Below the pieces are notes generated by a model. That model was given only the letters and a program-made list of their open reading frames with translations. It did no database searches and had not been told where the DNA came from. A program made the position numbers and the translations under genes. Below, in pieces: positions 1-8,280 of a stretch of 39,295 nt of DNA. The first letter of the stretch is position 1; each line of letters begins with the position of its first letter. This DNA comes from an uncultured Lachnospiraceae bacterium (GTDB lineage: Bacteria; Bacillota; Clostridia; Lachnospirales; Lachnospiraceae): the NCBI GenBank assembly GCA_947593975.1, contig CANQDW010000011.1, forward strand, positions 1 to 39,295. Reading direction: 5' to 3'.

Positions 1-1
1 C

Positions 2-1585
2 AATACACAAGGCTACAGTTCGGTAGTCGATAAAAAAGGCGAATATGTTGTGGACAGAAAAGATGCGGCAAGTTCTGTTTCTGATAATTTGTTTGATATA
101 GTTAAACGCTGTGACAGATCTAACCTCACGTCCTCTGATGTACAGGAAAAAATGCTTGCAGACGAAGAATTTTGGTTCTATATGAAAAAAAATGGTGTTC
201 GTGAACTGAACTACTGCGCTCCGTTAAACAGCGGCAGTGTTGACTGGTATTTTATCATGTCGGTAAACGATAAGGTAGTTAAAGACCAGACAAAATTATT
301 TGTTTTGCTTATCATTGCGGCAATGAGCGCTGCGATCATTGTCATCATCATTGCGTTCATACTGACCATTATTATGCAAAGAAAAACTCAGATGGCTTAC
401 GCTCAGGAAAAGGCGCAAAGCGAATTTTTGTCCAATATGAGCCACGAGATACGCACACCGCTTAATGGTATTGTCGGATTAAATTACCTTATGACGAATG
501 CAATTGACACTCCGGAGAAACATCTTCAGATAAAAGAGTGGCTAAAGAAATCGCAGAATACAGCGGAATATCTGCTTGCGCTCATAAATGATGTGCTGGA
601 TATATCCAAACTTCAGGCGGGGAAGGCGAAAATTACCTGCGCACCGATGTTGGTCGAAACAATGTCAGAGTCTGTTTATTCAATGCAGTACGATAATATT
701 ACAGGACGCGGAGTTGAATTTATAAAAGATATCAATATAACAGTCCCATGCATACTGTGTGATGAGGTACATATAAAACAAGTGCTTATGAACATTACAG
801 GCAACGCGGCAAAATTTACCCCGGCGGGAGGAGTTATAAGATTTTCGGTAAATCAAAGCATTATTGACGAAAATCACGTTATGACTATATTTGCCTGTGA
901 GGATACAGGCTGCGGAATGAGTAAGGAATTTCTGAATGAAATATTTAATAAATTTACCCAAGACCGCAGCAGCAGCTCCAACTCCACCAAAGGTACAGGC
1001 TTAGGAATGGCTATAAGCAAGCTGCTTGTAGATGCAATGGGAGGAGAAATACGTGTAGAGAGCGAATTAAACAAAGGCAGTACGTTTACTGTTGAAATCC
1101 CTGCTGAAATTTGTGAAATTCCTGACTATCTGAAGATAGATTCGGATGAAGATAAAAAAACAGCAGGTAATCCCGGTAACGGCGCCGAATCAGTGAAAAT
1201 TCTTGTTGCCGAAGACAACGAACTGAATGCAGAAATACTGATGGAGATACTGAGCCAGTTCGGATTTGTTCCCGTACACGCTCAGAACGGTAAAGAGGCT
1301 GTGGAAATCTTTGAAAGATCAAAGATAAACGAGTTCAAAATGATCCTTATGGATATGCGTATGCCTGTTTTGGACGGCTGTGAAGCATCGGCAAGGATCA
1401 GGGGACTTGACCGTGAAGATGCCAAAACCGTTACAATATTCGCCTGTACAGCAAACAGTTTTCAGGAGGATCGGGTCAAGGCTTTAGGCAGCGGGATGAA
1501 CGACTTTTTAACAAAACCGATAGATATCAATACCCTTCTTCGTAAAATGGAGGAAATCGACCGTGAAAAATATAACGTTCAATAA
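2..1585 (+). CDS. hybrid sensor histidine kinase / response regulator, 5' end outside window
   Basis: The reading frame is open from base 2, so the true start lies upstream; a GTG at 50 is in frame but has no case as the start. The order is: end of an extracytoplasmic sensor region, one membrane helix (about 295-370), a HisKA dimerisation helix with H-box SHEIRTPLNG (about 440-470), a HATPase_c domain with an N box (NITGNAAKF), a G1 box (EDTGCGMS) and a GTGLGMAIS G2 box, then a C-terminal receiver domain. The receiver phospho-acceptor Asp is in LMDMRMP (codon 1352-1354) and the conserved Lys is in TKPID. No HPt or output domain follows, so the signal must leave by a separate protein. The next gene, a solute-binding lipoprotein, begins 13 bases after the stop, suggesting co-transcription and a sensing partnership (inference). 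Confidence 0.93.
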   Translation, partial: NTQGYSSVVDKKGEYVVDRKDAASSVSDNLFDIVKRCDRSNLTSSDVQEKMLADEEFWFYMKKNGVRELNYCAPLNSGSVDWYFIMSVNDKVVKDQTKLFVLLIIAAMSAAIIVIIIAFILTIIMQRKTQMAYAQEKAQSEFLSNMSHEIRTPLNGIVGLNYLMTNAIDTPEKHLQIKEWLKKSQNTAEYLLALINDVLDISKLQAGKAKITCAPMLVETMSESVYSMQYDNITGRGVEFIKDINITVPCILCDEVHIKQVLMNITGNAAKFTPAGGVIRFSVNQSIIDENHVMTIFACEDTGCGMSKEFLNEIFNKFTQDRSSSSNSTKGTGLGMAISKLLVDAMGGEIRVESELNKGSTFTVEIPAEICEIPDYLKIDSDEDKKTAGNPGNGAESVKILVAEDNELNAEILMEILSQFGFVPVHAQNGKEAVEIFERSKINEFKMILMDMRMPVLDGCEASARIRGLDREDAKTVTIFACTANSFQEDRVKALGSGMNDFLTKPIDINTLLRKMEEIDREKYNVQ

Positions 1586-1598
1586 GGAGGCCGGAAAA

Positions 1599-2990
1599 AT
1601 GAAAAAAAGAATTACTGCATTTTTATTGCCGATCATAATAGCAGCGTCATTTTTATTCTGCCTTTCCGGTTGTTACGGACAAAAAAAACCGGAAAAAGAA
1701 ATTATTATAAAAGTACCTCATACCAGTACCATGAATTGTATTGCTAATGAAAATATTAAAAATGTCCGTACTCTTCTTGAACTCGCAAGCGAGGATTTTA
1801 TAGCGCAATATGACAAAGAAGTTAAAATAAAAGTCATAGAATTTGAAGGCGGCGAGGAAACTAAAGCAATAACAAATTCTTTCGGTAAAAGCGATGTGAC
1901 CGATATATTATATGACGGATTTTTCAATATGAGCTCGTTTATCCATACAGGAAAGGTTGTTCCTATAGACGATGTCCTTACGCCTGAAATGAAAGAAGAT
2001 ATATCCCCTGCTTATTTGGAACACGGACGATTTAACAATAAGCTCTATATGCTGCCCTATATGAGTTCTGAGAACATTCTCATATATAACAGGGAAATGC
2101 TTGAAAAATATGGTTTGAGCGAATATATTGACGAGGGTGAAGTGATTTCAAACTGGAGCATTGAGGACTGGACGAAGATACTGGATACACTTGCGGCTGA
2201 ATTTGCAAAAGAAGGCAAAGGTAAAGTACCTATGATGATGTACGCAAAAGATAATCAGGGCGATACTCATATAATGACGATGCTCCGCGCTTTCGGCGGC
2301 GATCTGTTTGACAGCAGCAATAATTTTGATCTTGTTGATAATCCCAAAGTTATTTCTGCTATCAGGTGGCTTCAGAACGGTGTGGATGCAGGCTGGTATC
2401 TGCCTGTTCCGTACTATAAAACAATGTCCGATAACAGCAGTAAATTCAAAATGGACGAGCTTGCTTTTTATAATTTTAATCTGGGAAGTTCAACGTACAG
2501 CAGAGTAAAAGAAGATTATAATGCGGAAACAAATACTTTTAAAAAATACGGATTTGTTAATTACCCCGGTAATCACTGCACGATCTTCAACGAGGGATTT
2601 GAGATCTTCGACAACGGCGACAGCGAAAAAATAGAAATAGCTAAAGATTTCTTAAGATATTTCTATGAAACGGATAAATGGCTTGAATGTTCTGCCGGAA
2701 GCATCCCTGTAAGCAAAAAAGTCATGGAAAAATATAAAGATGATATTTTACTTTTGGAAGCGTTCTCTCAGAATTCCGTAAATTCGGTTGATTATACGCA
2801 TAATCTCCCGAACTGGCAGGGAAGTGAAAATTCTGTCAGGAGCGTATTTTACAAAGAAATAGCGCTGCTTATGACCAAAGATGCAGACGGTAATTTTGCC
2901 GTTACTCCTGAAGAATGCGCAGGCAATTTACAGGAAAAATTAAATACGGCTATATCCGAAGGACGCAAAAACAGTATACTTCATGAGTAA
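1599..2990 (+). CDS. extracellular solute-binding lipoprotein (ABC sugar-type, family 1)
   Basis: About 463 residues. The ATG at 1599 was chosen because AAGGAGG (1584-1590) lies at the right spacing; an in-frame ATG at 1563 inside the kinase gene has no such site. The N-terminus is a lipoprotein signal with lipobox LSGC, so the mature protein should be anchored to the outer face of the membrane. The remainder resembles type 1 extracellular solute-binding proteins, with the typical LYMLPY..ENILIYNREML segment, NWSIEDWTKILDTL and the late YETDKW..SIPVSKKV region. There are no permease or ATPase genes beside it. It follows a hybrid kinase by 13 bases, so a role in presenting ligand to that kinase is as likely as transport. 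Ligand unknown, probably a sugar. Confidence 0.85.
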   Translation: MKKRITAFLLPIIIAASFLFCLSGCYGQKKPEKEIIIKVPHTSTMNCIANENIKNVRTLLELASEDFIAQYDKEVKIKVIEFEGGEETKAITNSFGKSDVTDILYDGFFNMSSFIHTGKVVPIDDVLTPEMKEDISPAYLEHGRFNNKLYMLPYMSSENILIYNREMLEKYGLSEYIDEGEVISNWSIEDWTKILDTLAAEFAKEGKGKVPMMMYAKDNQGDTHIMTMLRAFGGDLFDSSNNFDLVDNPKVISAIRWLQNGVDAGWYLPVPYYKTMSDNSSKFKMDELAFYNFNLGSSTYSRVKEDYNAETNTFKKYGFVNYPGNHCTIFNEGFEIFDNGDSEKIEIAKDFLRYFYETDKWLECSAGSIPVSKKVMEKYKDDILLLEAFSQNSVNSVDYTHNLPNWQGSENSVRSVFYKEIALLMTKDADGNFAVTPEECAGNLQEKLNTAISEGRKNSILHE

Positions 2991-3063
2991 GAGCTTGTGC
3001 AGCTGCTGAGATTGGTGTAATGAAGCCGGCAATCGCCGACGGAGAAAATTGATTTTCATTGGG

Positions 3064-3093
3064 ACGGCGTGGCTTCGGTCACGCCGTTTTTTT
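3064..3093 (+). terminator. rho-independent terminator after kinase/binding-protein operon
   Basis: Perfect 8-bp arms ACGGCGTG (3064-3071) and CACGCCGT (3080-3087), extended by a G-T and a C-G pair around a TTCG tetraloop, followed by a run of seven T. It closes the unit that ends at 2990. Confidence 0.93.
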
Positions 3094-3134
3094 AATTGCA
3101 AACTCCCATATACGTTGGAAAAATTTTGATAATT

Positions 3135-3163
3135 TTGCATAATTACGGATATTATGTTACAAT
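3135..3163 (+). promoter_or_regulatory. putative sigma-A promoter for the antiporter gene
   Basis: TTGCAT (3135-3140), a 17-base spacer and TACAAT (3158-3163), 45 bases before the start codon and just after the preceding terminator. Match by eye only. Confidence 0.6.
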
Positions 3164-3207
3164 AGGTCTGTATTGAGGGAAAAAAGTCACATTTGGAGGA
3201 GGAGAAA

Positions 3208-4821
3208 ATGAAGGTAAAATACAAAGCGTGCTGTACATTTTTGATCGCTGCAGCATTAGTTATGTCGTTTGGGTCGGTAACAGCGTTTGCGGCTGAGGCG
3301 GGAGAGACTGCCGCAGTCCCCAATGCATATGCAACGCCATGGGCGCTTATTCCGCCGGTAGTTGCAATCGTGCTTGCCCTGATCACCAAAGAGGTTTACA
3401 GTTCTCTGTTTATTGGAATTTTAGTTGGAGCGCTGCTCAACTGTAATTTTAATATAGAGACGTCTGTAGTACACATTTTTAAAGGCGGTATTATAAGCGT
3501 TTTGTCCGATCCGTATAATGTAGGAATACTGGTATTTCTGGTTATACTGGGCGCAATGGTAAGCCTTATGAACCACGCGGGAGGCTCGGCGGCGTTCGGA
3601 CGCTGGGCGGGTACGCATATAAAGACAAGGGTAGGCGCGCAGCTTGCAACGATTGTGCTTGGGGTACTGATCTTTATTGATGATTATTTTAACTGCCTGA
3701 CAGTCGGAAGCGTAATGCGTCCTGTCACGGACAAGCATAAGGTGTCGCGAGCAAAACTGGCGTATCTGATCGATGCGACGGCGGCTCCGATATGCATCAT
3801 CGCGCCGATATCATCATGGGCGGCGGCCGTAAGCGGATTTGTAGAGGGTGAAGACGGACTGAGCATATTTGTAAGAGCCATACCGTACAACTTTTATGCC
3901 ATCCTTACAATCGTTATGATGGTTGGCCTTGTTGTTTTAAAATGCGACTACGGTTCAATGGCAAAGCATGAGAAAAATGCAATGAATGGGGATCTGTTTA
4001 CTACGAGCAACCCGTATGCCGATGAAAAAGAGACTGAAGAAGAAGTTACAGGCGGAAAGGTAAAAGATCTGCTGATCCCGATAGTCAGCCTGATCGTCTG
4101 CTGCGTGATAGGCATGATCTATACAGGCGGATTTTTTGAAGGAACGGATTTTATCACGGCATTTTCGAACAGCGACGCATCTGTCGGATTATCGATCGGA
4201 AGCTTTTTCGGACTGCTGATAACTATTATCATGTATATGTTCCGCAAGGTACTTTCATTCCGTAAATGCATGGAATGTATTCCCGAGGGATTTAAGGCAA
4301 TGGTACCTGCGATCATGATACTTACGTTTGCATGGACGCTTAAGGCAATGACGGACGGCCTGGGAGCAGATGAATATGTGGCGTCGCTTGTAGCGGCCTC
4401 GGCTGATTCGCTCGTAAACTTCCTTCCGGCTATTATATTTTTGGTTGGGTGTTTTCTGGCATTTGCAACAGGTACTTCATGGGGAACTTTCGGAATACTG
4501 ATTCCGATCGTTGTAGAAGCGTTCTCAAAGACGGATCCGGAACTTATGATAATCGCAATATCGGCTTGTATGGCAGGCGCAGTATGCGGCGACCATTGTT
4601 CGCCGATATCCGATACGACGATAATGGCTTCAGCCGGCGCGCAGTGCGATCATGTAAATCATGTGTCGACGCAGCTTCCGTATGCGGTTGTAGCCGCCGC
4701 AGTATCTTTTGTTACATATATAGTGGCAGGATTTGCGCAGACTGCATTTGTGGCGCTTCCGGTAGGAATACTTCTTATGCTGGCTGTGCTTGTCGGAATA
4801 AAAAAACTGTCGCGCGCTTAG
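3208..4821 (+). CDS. NhaC-family Na+/H+ (or substrate/cation) antiporter
   Basis: About 537 residues, starting at ATG 3208 behind GGAGGAGG. An extra hydrophobic N-terminal segment ending AFAAEAGE looks like a cleavable signal peptide and precedes the usual first helix. Many further membrane segments follow. Family signatures are ATGTSWGTFGILIPI, a conserved half-channel segment, and GDHCSPISDTTIMASAGA near the C-terminus. Members exchange Na+ for H+, or Na+ and H+ for organic acids or amines; the substrate cannot be read from the sequence. A response-regulator gene begins 18 bases after the stop, so the antiporter may be transcribed together with the VanR/VanS-like pair. Confidence 0.88.
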   Translation: MKVKYKACCTFLIAAALVMSFGSVTAFAAEAGETAAVPNAYATPWALIPPVVAIVLALITKEVYSSLFIGILVGALLNCNFNIETSVVHIFKGGIISVLSDPYNVGILVFLVILGAMVSLMNHAGGSAAFGRWAGTHIKTRVGAQLATIVLGVLIFIDDYFNCLTVGSVMRPVTDKHKVSRAKLAYLIDATAAPICIIAPISSWAAAVSGFVEGEDGLSIFVRAIPYNFYAILTIVMMVGLVVLKCDYGSMAKHEKNAMNGDLFTTSNPYADEKETEEEVTGGKVKDLLIPIVSLIVCCVIGMIYTGGFFEGTDFITAFSNSDASVGLSIGSFFGLLITIIMYMFRKVLSFRKCMECIPEGFKAMVPAIMILTFAWTLKAMTDGLGADEYVASLVAASADSLVNFLPAIIFLVGCFLAFATGTSWGTFGILIPIVVEAFSKTDPELMIIAISACMAGAVCGDHCSPISDTTIMASAGAQCDHVNHVSTQLPYAVVAAAVSFVTYIVAGFAQTAFVALPVGILLMLAVLVGIKKLSRA

Positions 4822-4839
4822 TGAGGTAAATCATTTAAA

Positions 4840-5541
4840 ATGGGTGAACATATTCTGGTAGTGGATGATGAAAAAGAGATAGCCGATCTGATTGAGGTAT
4901 ATCTGAAAAATGACGGTTATGCCGTGCACAAATTTTATAACGGGACCGATGCTTTAAAGTGTATAGCCGAAACGAAATTAGATCTTGCCATACTGGATGT
5001 GATGCTGCCTGATGCCGACGGATTTGATATCTGTAAGAAAATCAGGGAAAAGTATTTTTATCCCGTTATCATGCTTACGGCAAAAGCTGCAGACGGCGAA
5101 AAGATAATGGGACTTACTATCGGCGCGGATGATTATATAACAAAACCCTTTAATCCGCTTGAGGTAGCGGCAAGGGTTAAAACGCAGCTGCGAAGGTATA
5201 TGAAATATAATAATTCGGCGAGGGGACAGGAAGAAAACCCTCACGAATATGATATCAGAGGACTTGTGATCAATAAGGATAACCATAAATGCTTTTTATA
5301 TGGAAAAGAGCTTAAGCTTACCCCTATTGAATTTAAGATCCTCTGGTATCTTTGTGAGCATCAGGGAGTTGTAGTTGCGTCCGAGGAATTGTTTGAAGCG
5401 GTCTGGGGTGAAAAATATCTGAATAACAATAATACGGTCATGGCACATATCGGGCGTTTGAGGGAAAAGATGAACGATTCGGCAAAGAAGGCAAAATTTA
5501 TAGTAAATGTATGGGGAGTTGGATATACGATTGAAAAATAA
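4840..5541 (+). CDS. VanR-like response regulator (OmpR/PhoB family)
   Basis: 233 residues: a receiver domain with the acidic pair in VVDDE, phospho-acceptor Asp in AILDVMLP and conserved Lys in TKPFNP, then a winged-helix DNA-binding domain with LTPIEFKILWYL and a C-terminal NVWGVGYTIEK. From memory the whole length tracks enterococcal VanR closely, including EIADLIEVYLKN and LTIGADDYITKPF. The ribosome site is weak (GAGG about 14 bases upstream). The gene overlaps the following kinase gene, as expected for a cognate pair. No vanHAX-type operon is present, so the regulon probably concerns envelope functions such as the carboxypeptidase downstream (inference). Confidence 0.92.
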   Translation: MGEHILVVDDEKEIADLIEVYLKNDGYAVHKFYNGTDALKCIAETKLDLAILDVMLPDADGFDICKKIREKYFYPVIMLTAKAADGEKIMGLTIGADDYITKPFNPLEVAARVKTQLRRYMKYNNSARGQEENPHEYDIRGLVINKDNHKCFLYGKELKLTPIEFKILWYLCEHQGVVVASEELFEAVWGEKYLNNNNTVMAHIGRLREKMNDSAKKAKFIVNVWGVGYTIEK

Positions 5542-6646
5542 CGATTTTAAGGCATTTAGGACAAAGATATTTTTGCGTTCGGTCATAATGCTGATAATAT
5601 CGGTACTTACTGTGTATTTTGTGTATATGTATATGTTTAAAGACCGGTTTGCCAATTATATGGTGGACTTCTTTCAGAATTTCTTTCACATGGATTATGC
5701 TGAAGCATACAGCCTGTTTGGGCAGATCTTCCGCAATAACAGGACTATGCTGATATTAATATTTTTAGCGATCGTATTTCTTTTAGTATTTTACACATAT
5801 CTGAAATGGTTTACAAAATATTTTGAAGAGATAAATAACGGGGTGGACAGCCTGATTTCGGAAAATGCCGGGGAGATATCCTTATCGCCTGAACTTTTTC
5901 CTATGGAGAGGAAATTAAATACCGCGAAGCATACTATTGAAAAACAAAAAAATGATATACTCACCGCCGAGCAGCGAAAGAACGATCTGATAATGTATCT
6001 TGCACACGATCTGAAGACGCCGCTGGCATCTGTTATAGGATATCTGAACCTGCTGCATGACGAGGATCAGATATCGGATGAGCTTAGGGAAAAATATCTT
6101 TCGATTTCATTAAATAAGGCGGAACGCCTTGAAGACCTTATAAATGAATTTTTTGAGATATCCAAATATAATCTGACTAAGATCACGCTTCAGTACAGCA
6201 GGATAAATTTAAAGCGTATGCTTGAAATGATCGTGTATGAATTTCAGCCGATGCTTAAAGAAAAGAACCTGACATGCAGGATAGACGCGCCGGACGATAT
6301 AATGATAAGATGCGATGCGGATAAAATCCAGCGCGTGTTCGATAACCTGCTCAGAAACGCCGTGATCTACAGCTATGAAGGCACGGATATAGATATTTTG
6401 GCAGCCGCGCAGAATGAAAATATCTTGATTAAATTTGCTAATCGCGGCGATACCATTCCGAAAGAAAAATTGGAGAGGATATTTGAACAGTTTTACAGAC
6501 TTGATTCCTCGCGAAGTACAGAAAGCGGCGGAGCGGGACTGGGACTGGCTATCGCAAAGCAGATCATAGAACTTCATGGCGGGACTATTACAGCGAAAAG
6601 TGATAATGAAGAGACAGAGTTTGATGTTATGATTCCGGTTTCGTAG
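5531..6646 (+). CDS. VanS-like sensor histidine kinase
   Basis: About 371 residues from a TTG start that overlaps the regulator gene by 11 bases. An in-frame ATG at 5507 would add eight residues but has no ribosome site; GGGGAG (5513-5518) serves the TTG, and the resulting N-terminus matches how VanS proteins begin. Two membrane helices flank a short extracellular loop of about 50 residues. Then come a HAMP-like linker (KYFEEINNGVDSLI), a HisKA H-box YLAHDLKTPLASVIGYL, an N box (DNLLRNAVIYS) and a GGAGLGLAIAK G2 box. It should phosphorylate the VanR-like regulator in response to an envelope signal. That it senses glycopeptides is not established by sequence. Confidence 0.92.
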   Translation: MKNNDFKAFRTKIFLRSVIMLIISVLTVYFVYMYMFKDRFANYMVDFFQNFFHMDYAEAYSLFGQIFRNNRTMLILIFLAIVFLLVFYTYLKWFTKYFEEINNGVDSLISENAGEISLSPELFPMERKLNTAKHTIEKQKNDILTAEQRKNDLIMYLAHDLKTPLASVIGYLNLLHDEDQISDELREKYLSISLNKAERLEDLINEFFEISKYNLTKITLQYSRINLKRMLEMIVYEFQPMLKEKNLTCRIDAPDDIMIRCDADKIQRVFDNLLRNAVIYSYEGTDIDILAAAQNENILIKFANRGDTIPKEKLERIFEQFYRLDSSRSTESGGAGLGLAIAKQIIELHGGTITAKSDNEETEFDVMIPVS

Positions 6647-6709
6647 GTAAATCGTAAGTTTTTCTGCATTAAATCATAAGAGATCCTTGTGTGAAAACAG
6701 ATAAATAAA

Positions 6710-6753
6710 AACCTTGTTATTGGTACAATTATAGTACCGGAACAAGGTTTTTT
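6710..6753 (+). terminator. hairpin with U-tract between the VanS-like and VanY-like genes
   Basis: Outer arms AACCTTGTT (6710-6718) and AACAAGGTT (6741-6749), inner arms GGTAC and GTACC, then a run of six T (6748-6753). It is shaped like a terminator but lies only 30 bases before the next start codon, so it may also act as an attenuator. Confidence 0.75.
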
Positions 6754-6782
6754 ATTTGTTAAAGTAGGAGGCATTAAGATAA

Positions 6783-7493
6783 ATGAAGCGGCATTTAAGG
6801 CGGAAAGTAAAACATATTGTGATAACGGTTATTTTGTTGGTTATTGCGCTGTCAGGCATATTTTTAATAAATAAGGATATTTTTGAAAATCATTTTATCG
6901 CGAAACCGTCTGACAGCATAACGCGTCATCCTGTAGGAGAGGATAACGGCTGGAATCTTATACTGGTAAACCGTGATAATTATATTCCTGATGATTATGA
7001 AGTGGAATTGACAAAATTGTCTAATGGGCAGAAAGTGGATTCCAGAATATATCCTAAATTACAAGAAATGTTTGATGAAGCAAGGAGAGAAGGACTTGGT
7101 CTATTTGTTGCGGCCGGATATAGGACCCGGGAAAAACAGCAGGAGCTTTTAGATGAAAAGATAAGGGAATATGAAAACGAAGGAAAGACGAAAAAAGAAG
7201 CTGAAAAACTTGCAAAAGAGTGGGTGGCAGTTCCCGGTACAAGCGAGCATCAGTTAGGTATTGCGGTTGATATTAATGCGGATACCAAGATAAGTACAAG
7301 AGACGAAGTGTATAGCTGGCTTTCAAAAAACGCATATAAATATGGATTCATACAGAGGTACCCTTCGGACAAAAAAGATATAACGGGAGTTATAAACGAA
7401 CCATGGCATTACAGGTATGTTGGCGAAAAAGCGGCAGGGGAGATGTATTCCCGGGGAATGTGCCTGGAAGAATATATAATGTCTTTGAAATAG
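6783..7493 (+). CDS. VanY-like D-alanyl-D-alanine carboxypeptidase (peptidase M15B)
   Basis: 236 residues, ATG behind TAGGAGG. An N-terminal signal anchor (about residues 10-30) places the enzyme outside the membrane. The zinc-site signatures of the LAS/M15 family are present: SEHQLGIAVDIN (the SxHxxGxAxD motif, giving His and Asp ligands) and EPWHYRY (catalytic Glu and the third ligand His). The substrate-side AAGYRTREKQQEL segment is also there. Known members remove the terminal D-Ala from muropeptide pentapeptides. Its position after VanR/VanS-like genes suggests it is a target of that system, although a hairpin with a U-tract lies between them. Confidence 0.9.
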   Translation: MKRHLRRKVKHIVITVILLVIALSGIFLINKDIFENHFIAKPSDSITRHPVGEDNGWNLILVNRDNYIPDDYEVELTKLSNGQKVDSRIYPKLQEMFDEARREGLGLFVAAGYRTREKQQELLDEKIREYENEGKTKKEAEKLAKEWVAVPGTSEHQLGIAVDINADTKISTRDEVYSWLSKNAYKYGFIQRYPSDKKDITGVINEPWHYRYVGEKAAGEMYSRGMCLEEYIMSLK

Positions 7494-7507
7494 AAAATAA
7501 CAAAATA

Positions 7508-7526
7508 TACCCTTATTTTAAGGGTA
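7508..7526. promoter_or_regulatory. upstream operator palindrome of the XRE regulator gene
   Basis: Perfect inverted repeat TACCCTTA-TTT-TAAGGGTA. A second copy with one mismatch in 18 bases lies in inverse orientation at 7541-7559. The centres are 33 bases apart, about three helical turns. Confidence 0.7.
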
Positions 7527-7534
7527 AAAAACGC

Positions 7535-7563
7535 TTGACACACCCTCAAAATAAGGGTATATT
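7535..7563 (+). promoter_or_regulatory. sigma-A promoter of the XRE regulator gene
   Basis: Consensus TTGACA (7535-7540), a 17-base spacer and TATATT (7558-7563). The spacer is filled by the second operator copy, the classical arrangement for repression by steric exclusion. Confidence 0.8.
7541..7559. promoter_or_regulatory. promoter-spacer operator, second copy
   Basis: Reads TACCCTTATTTTGAGGGTG on the minus strand, matching the upstream palindrome at all but one of the first 18 bases. It lies between the -35 and -10 hexamers, so a bound repressor would block RNA polymerase. The XRE protein encoded just downstream is the obvious candidate ligand (inference). Confidence 0.7.
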
Positions 7564-7619
7564 AATACTGATAAACGTATATGTTTATTGTAGTATTATG
7601 GGAAATCGGGGTGAAAATT

Positions 7620-8162
7620 ATGTATAAATATGCGCTGCCAAAAAAATCAAGCGGAAAAGATATTAAAATAATGAGACAAAAACTTAATATGACGCAAAAG
7701 GAATTTGCTGAATTTGTTAATGTATCGTGCAAAACCGTTGAACGCTGGGAAGCGGGGAGTAATGATATTACAGGCCCGATAGTGACATTAATAGGATTGC
7801 TTGGCAAGTACCCTTATTTGGAAGAGGAATGGAGGATACCGGACAGGATTTATCCGCTTAGATTATGGTATATGGAAGATAACAGGGTATGTACGATTAT
7901 TGATGTAGACGAAAGAAACCGGAGGATAAAAATATATAATTATACAAATGATAATATATCCAGAGCATTTGGAAAAGAAGAACATCCCACATTTGAAGAC
8001 TATGAGGAGTTTTTGGAGTCAAGATGTTTTCCGCGTACGAGAGATAAGATGAAACTGATGTTGCGCGAGCTTGACCTGCCGTTTTATGATCCGTTTATGA
8101 TCATAGAAAAGACGGAAGGACGAATGGCAGAGGATAATTACTGGATTAAGATCGAGATGTAG
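7620..8162 (+). CDS. XRE-family helix-turn-helix regulator with a C-terminal accessory domain
   Basis: About 180 residues from ATG 7620, behind GGGGTGA. An in-frame ATG at 7581 has no ribosome site. Residues 10-60 form a helix-turn-helix of the Cro/C1 type (IMRQKLNMTQKEFAEFVNVS then KTVERWEAGSNDITGP). The C-terminal two thirds carry the pattern FPRTRDKMKLMLRELDLPFYDPF..IIEKTEGRMAEDNYWIKI. I recall this segment from small Clostridia proteins next to toxin-like genes, but cannot verify that here. No toxin gene is adjacent. The two palindromes in its own promoter suggest autoregulation. Confidence 0.75.
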   Translation: MYKYALPKKSSGKDIKIMRQKLNMTQKEFAEFVNVSCKTVERWEAGSNDITGPIVTLIGLLGKYPYLEEEWRIPDRIYPLRLWYMEDNRVCTIIDVDERNRRIKIYNYTNDNISRAFGKEEHPTFEDYEEFLESRCFPRTRDKMKLMLRELDLPFYDPFMIIEKTEGRMAEDNYWIKIEM

Positions 8163-8204
8163 TCCGCGCAAGAAAATATCAATACCTTTTTTAAATATAT
8201 TTGC

Positions 8205-8233
8205 TTGTCTTTTAACTGAAAAATTGTTAAAAT
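8205..8233 (+). promoter_or_regulatory. putative promoter of the amino-acid ABC operon
   Basis: TTGTCT (8205-8210), a 17-base spacer and TAAAAT (8228-8233), about 48 bases before the binding-protein start codon. Confidence 0.5.
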
Positions 8234-8280
8234 ATAAAATAACTGAAATTAATTATTTTATAAAAAAAGGAGAAAAAAAT

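Noticed and set aside
4840-7493. Vancomycin-resistance operon
   Set aside because: Only regulator-like and carboxypeptidase-like genes are present; no dehydrogenase, ligase or dipeptidase genes follow.
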